A stretch of 64,000 nucleotides of DNA from Aradus depressus (lineage: Eukaryota; Arthropoda; Insecta; Hemiptera; Aradidae), in NCBI GenBank assembly GCA_963662175.1, contig OY759225.1, forward strand, positions 8,567,107 through 8,631,106, read 5' to 3'. A program made the position numbers and the translations under genes. Shown in pieces: positions 62,601-64,000 of the stretch (within the stretch, counting starts at the first letter, position 1; the number at the start of each line of letters is the position of its first letter). The notes below the pieces were generated by a model that saw only the letters and a list, made by a program, of their open reading frames with translations, was not told the origin of the DNA and made no database searches.

Positions 62601-63200
62601 ATAATAATAATAATACATTTATTTCCGTAAGACCAATACATGGTAATAGGATACGGAAAATAATTTATACATTAAGATATAGGTTTATAACTACTTGAGT
62701 CTAACGCACATATGATTAGTAGTAATAACAAAACTATTTAAAAAAAAGTAAAATAAAGTTAGTAAAAAATGAACAAATAAATATTTAAAAATATATGAAT
62801 GTATAAACAAATTAATACAAGATACGTTTATAATAAGTAGACACATTTCTCAATTTAAGTACTAATAGTAAGTTTACTATTTTTCAAAAAAAACTCTTCG
62901 GAAGTGTCTTTATCCCAACGATGTTTCGGGATGTTCTTACGTCCCATCATCAGGTCGCAATGTGCGAGATATAGAAGAAAAAACAATGTAACTATAACAA
63001 TATATGAAAAAAATATATACCTATAGATTAATCAATTATAAATGAATATATAAAAAGTCTAAATAAATAAAAAATTATAAATAAAACAATAATGTACATT
63101 CAACTGACCTTTAAGGTATGGAAGAACTCTGCCCAAAAAAGAAAAATTAAAGCTTTGAATCAAATAATGTTTTTTGGATATGAAACACGATTTTTTCCCA
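62601..63200 (-). mobile_element. LINE-ATT copy nested in the RTE element
   Basis: (TAA)n, then TTTATTTCCGTAAGACCAAT, TATAACTACTTGAG, the hammerhead-like motif, GAACTCTGCCC, and coding-side sequence to about 63190. Same order as at 33.2 and 44.4 kb. Confidence 0.82.
62908..62960 (-). ncRNA. Hammerhead-like motif in LINE 3' UTR
   Basis: CTGATGA (62953-62947), extra T, stem II GGGACGT/ACATCCC with an AAGA loop and one C-A mismatch, then GAAA and ACATCGTT. The core is intact; stem I is poor. Confidence 0.45.
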
Positions 63201-63224
63201 CGATCTAATGAAACACGATATAGA

Positions 63225-63608
63225 GTGTACAACTCTTGGTTATATCGGATGCGCCGAACGCCCTCCTCCTGCGTTGGGCCGTAGATCCTGCGGAGTATTC
63301 TCCTCTCGAAGATGTCAAGACACCTAATTTCCCGCCACGGTGAGGATCCACGTCTCCGATCTGTATGTCAGAACTGGCCTCACAAGCGTCTTGTTTAGGA
63401 GCACCTTCGTGTCCCTGGGGAACAGCCGGGATTTAAATTGTGACTTGAAGCCATAGTAACTCCGACTGGCCGTCAGTATCCGCCGGCTCACCTCTGCGCC
63501 CACATCATTGGCCCGGTCTATATATGATACCAGGTAGACCGTCTCAAATGAATACTCGGCAACTTGAAGAGTGTTTAGGTCTCTTCTTCGTCTTCCACCT
63601 GCCACCAT
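63225..63608 (-). pseudogene. RTE-like reverse transcriptase C-terminal fragment
   Basis: Reads SYIDRANDVGAEVSRRILTA, then SRSYYGFKSQFKSRLFPRDT and KVLLNKTLVRPVLTYRSETW. 'NDV--EI--RI--A-RAYY-L---FKSR-LSR-TK--LYKTLIRPVLTYG-ETW' is the RTE-type consensus; G is R here. After a frameshift near 63325 it continues LDIFERRILRRIYGP then RRIRYNQELY. The 5' side abuts a run of about 23 A residues on this strand. Confidence 0.85.
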
Positions 63609-63673
63609 GTATTTTTTTTTTTTTTTTTTTTCGTTGACGTTTCAAGCTCATCCTTCTTGCTGCTGCTCAAAGA

Positions 63674-64000
63674 TCTAATGAAATGTATTGACTCAAAATT
63701 TCATATGTATATTCAAGCTATAAGAACGACACCTATTAATTTTCAGACTAATCACCCGAAATAAACTCAAAAATCCCAATGACTGGCAATGTATAAAATG
63801 TCTCGAGAAGAAATTTATATATAAATCCTATTAATTTCCTCCGAAATATGTCGAAGGGAAGGAAGACTTGACATATATCCTAATTGACATATATCCGCCG
63901 ACGTAATGAATGTATCGACATAAAATTTAGTATGAGGATTTACAAGCTACTATTTTAGTCAATTATTGATTTTTAGCCAAAACAGTCGATAGGTTTTGGA
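63674..64000 (+). repeat. ACTTCCCC-family copy, part right of RTE insertion
   Basis: Resumes TCTAATGAAATGTATTGACT, then TAAGAACGACACCTATTAAT, and ATGAATGTATCGACATAAAA, to AACAGTCGATAGGTTTTGGA at the window edge. Confidence 0.8.

Larger units (their letters stand above)
62545..63689 (-). mobile_element. RTE-like LINE insertion with 16-bp target duplication
   Basis: TCTAATGAAATGTATT lies at 62545-62560 and again at 63674-63689. Between them, minus strand, are an RT C-terminal fragment (63240-63608) and, at the other end, GGACTGTAGCGCCTATGTTG then ATGATGAT, typical of RTE 3' ends. A LINE-ATT copy interrupts it. Confidence 0.82.

Overview
This window looks like repeat-dense intergenic or intronic DNA from an arthropod, most likely an insect with a large AT-rich genome. 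The evidence is the mix of elements: jockey-, R1-, RTE- and I-like non-LTR retrotransposons, Penelope-like GIY-YIG fragments, hAT, PIF/Harbinger and pogo DNA transposons, Helentron-type Helitrons, and at least two tRNA-derived SINE families. There is no operon, Shine-Dalgarno pattern or rRNA, and I could not establish the order or species.

Layout. 1-3716 (-) is the 5' part of a jockey-clade LINE. Its Gag ORF is intact, and its endonuclease/reverse transcriptase ORF stays open to the window edge. At 4473-4563 (-) is the only good candidate for a host exon, a membrane-segment exon bounded by an AG acceptor and a GT donor. 5-10 kb holds satellite-like units, a Helentron and SINEs. 10.3-11.85 kb (-) is an internally deleted R1-clade LINE, with degraded relatives at 15.2-16 kb (+) and 58.2 kb (-). 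16.5-18.2 kb holds a long-TIR MITE, a hammerhead-bearing repeat and a 5'-truncated jockey insertion with a perfect target duplication. 19-36 kb is mainly minisatellites, SINE fragments and foldback elements. 37.3-38.5 kb is an I-like LINE split by a later hammerhead-bearing insertion. 38.8 and 51.7 kb carry two more Helentron copies, the second lying inside a SINE. 40.3 kb is a hAT relic. 44.4-45.1 kb is a LINE 3' end with a hammerhead-like 3' UTR. 46.8-48.4 kb has a hAT MITE and a Harbinger element. 54.6-55.9 kb has two Penelope-like GIY-YIG fragments around a pogo MITE. 58.4-59.2 kb is a minisatellite made from RNase H coding sequence. 60.7-61.5 kb is a Harbinger element with transposase remains. 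62.56-63.67 kb is an RTE insertion with a 16-bp target duplication and another LINE nested inside it.

The main result is a set of type I hammerhead ribozyme motifs in at least four repeat contexts: 9.9, 17.4 and 49.5 kb; 37.66 kb; 21.0-21.2 kb; and the 3' UTR of a LINE at 33.5, 44.75 and 62.9 kb. Several can form every helix with intact core residues. The Penelope-like GIY-YIG pieces fit the known association of hammerheads with Penelope-like elements, but the copy in a LINE 3' UTR is less expected. A 30-40 bp SINE tail that reappears inside the GIY-YIG fragments also deserves attention. No complete host gene, rRNA, functional tRNA or CRISPR array was found. Boundaries of degenerate repeats are approximate, because everything was read by eye.
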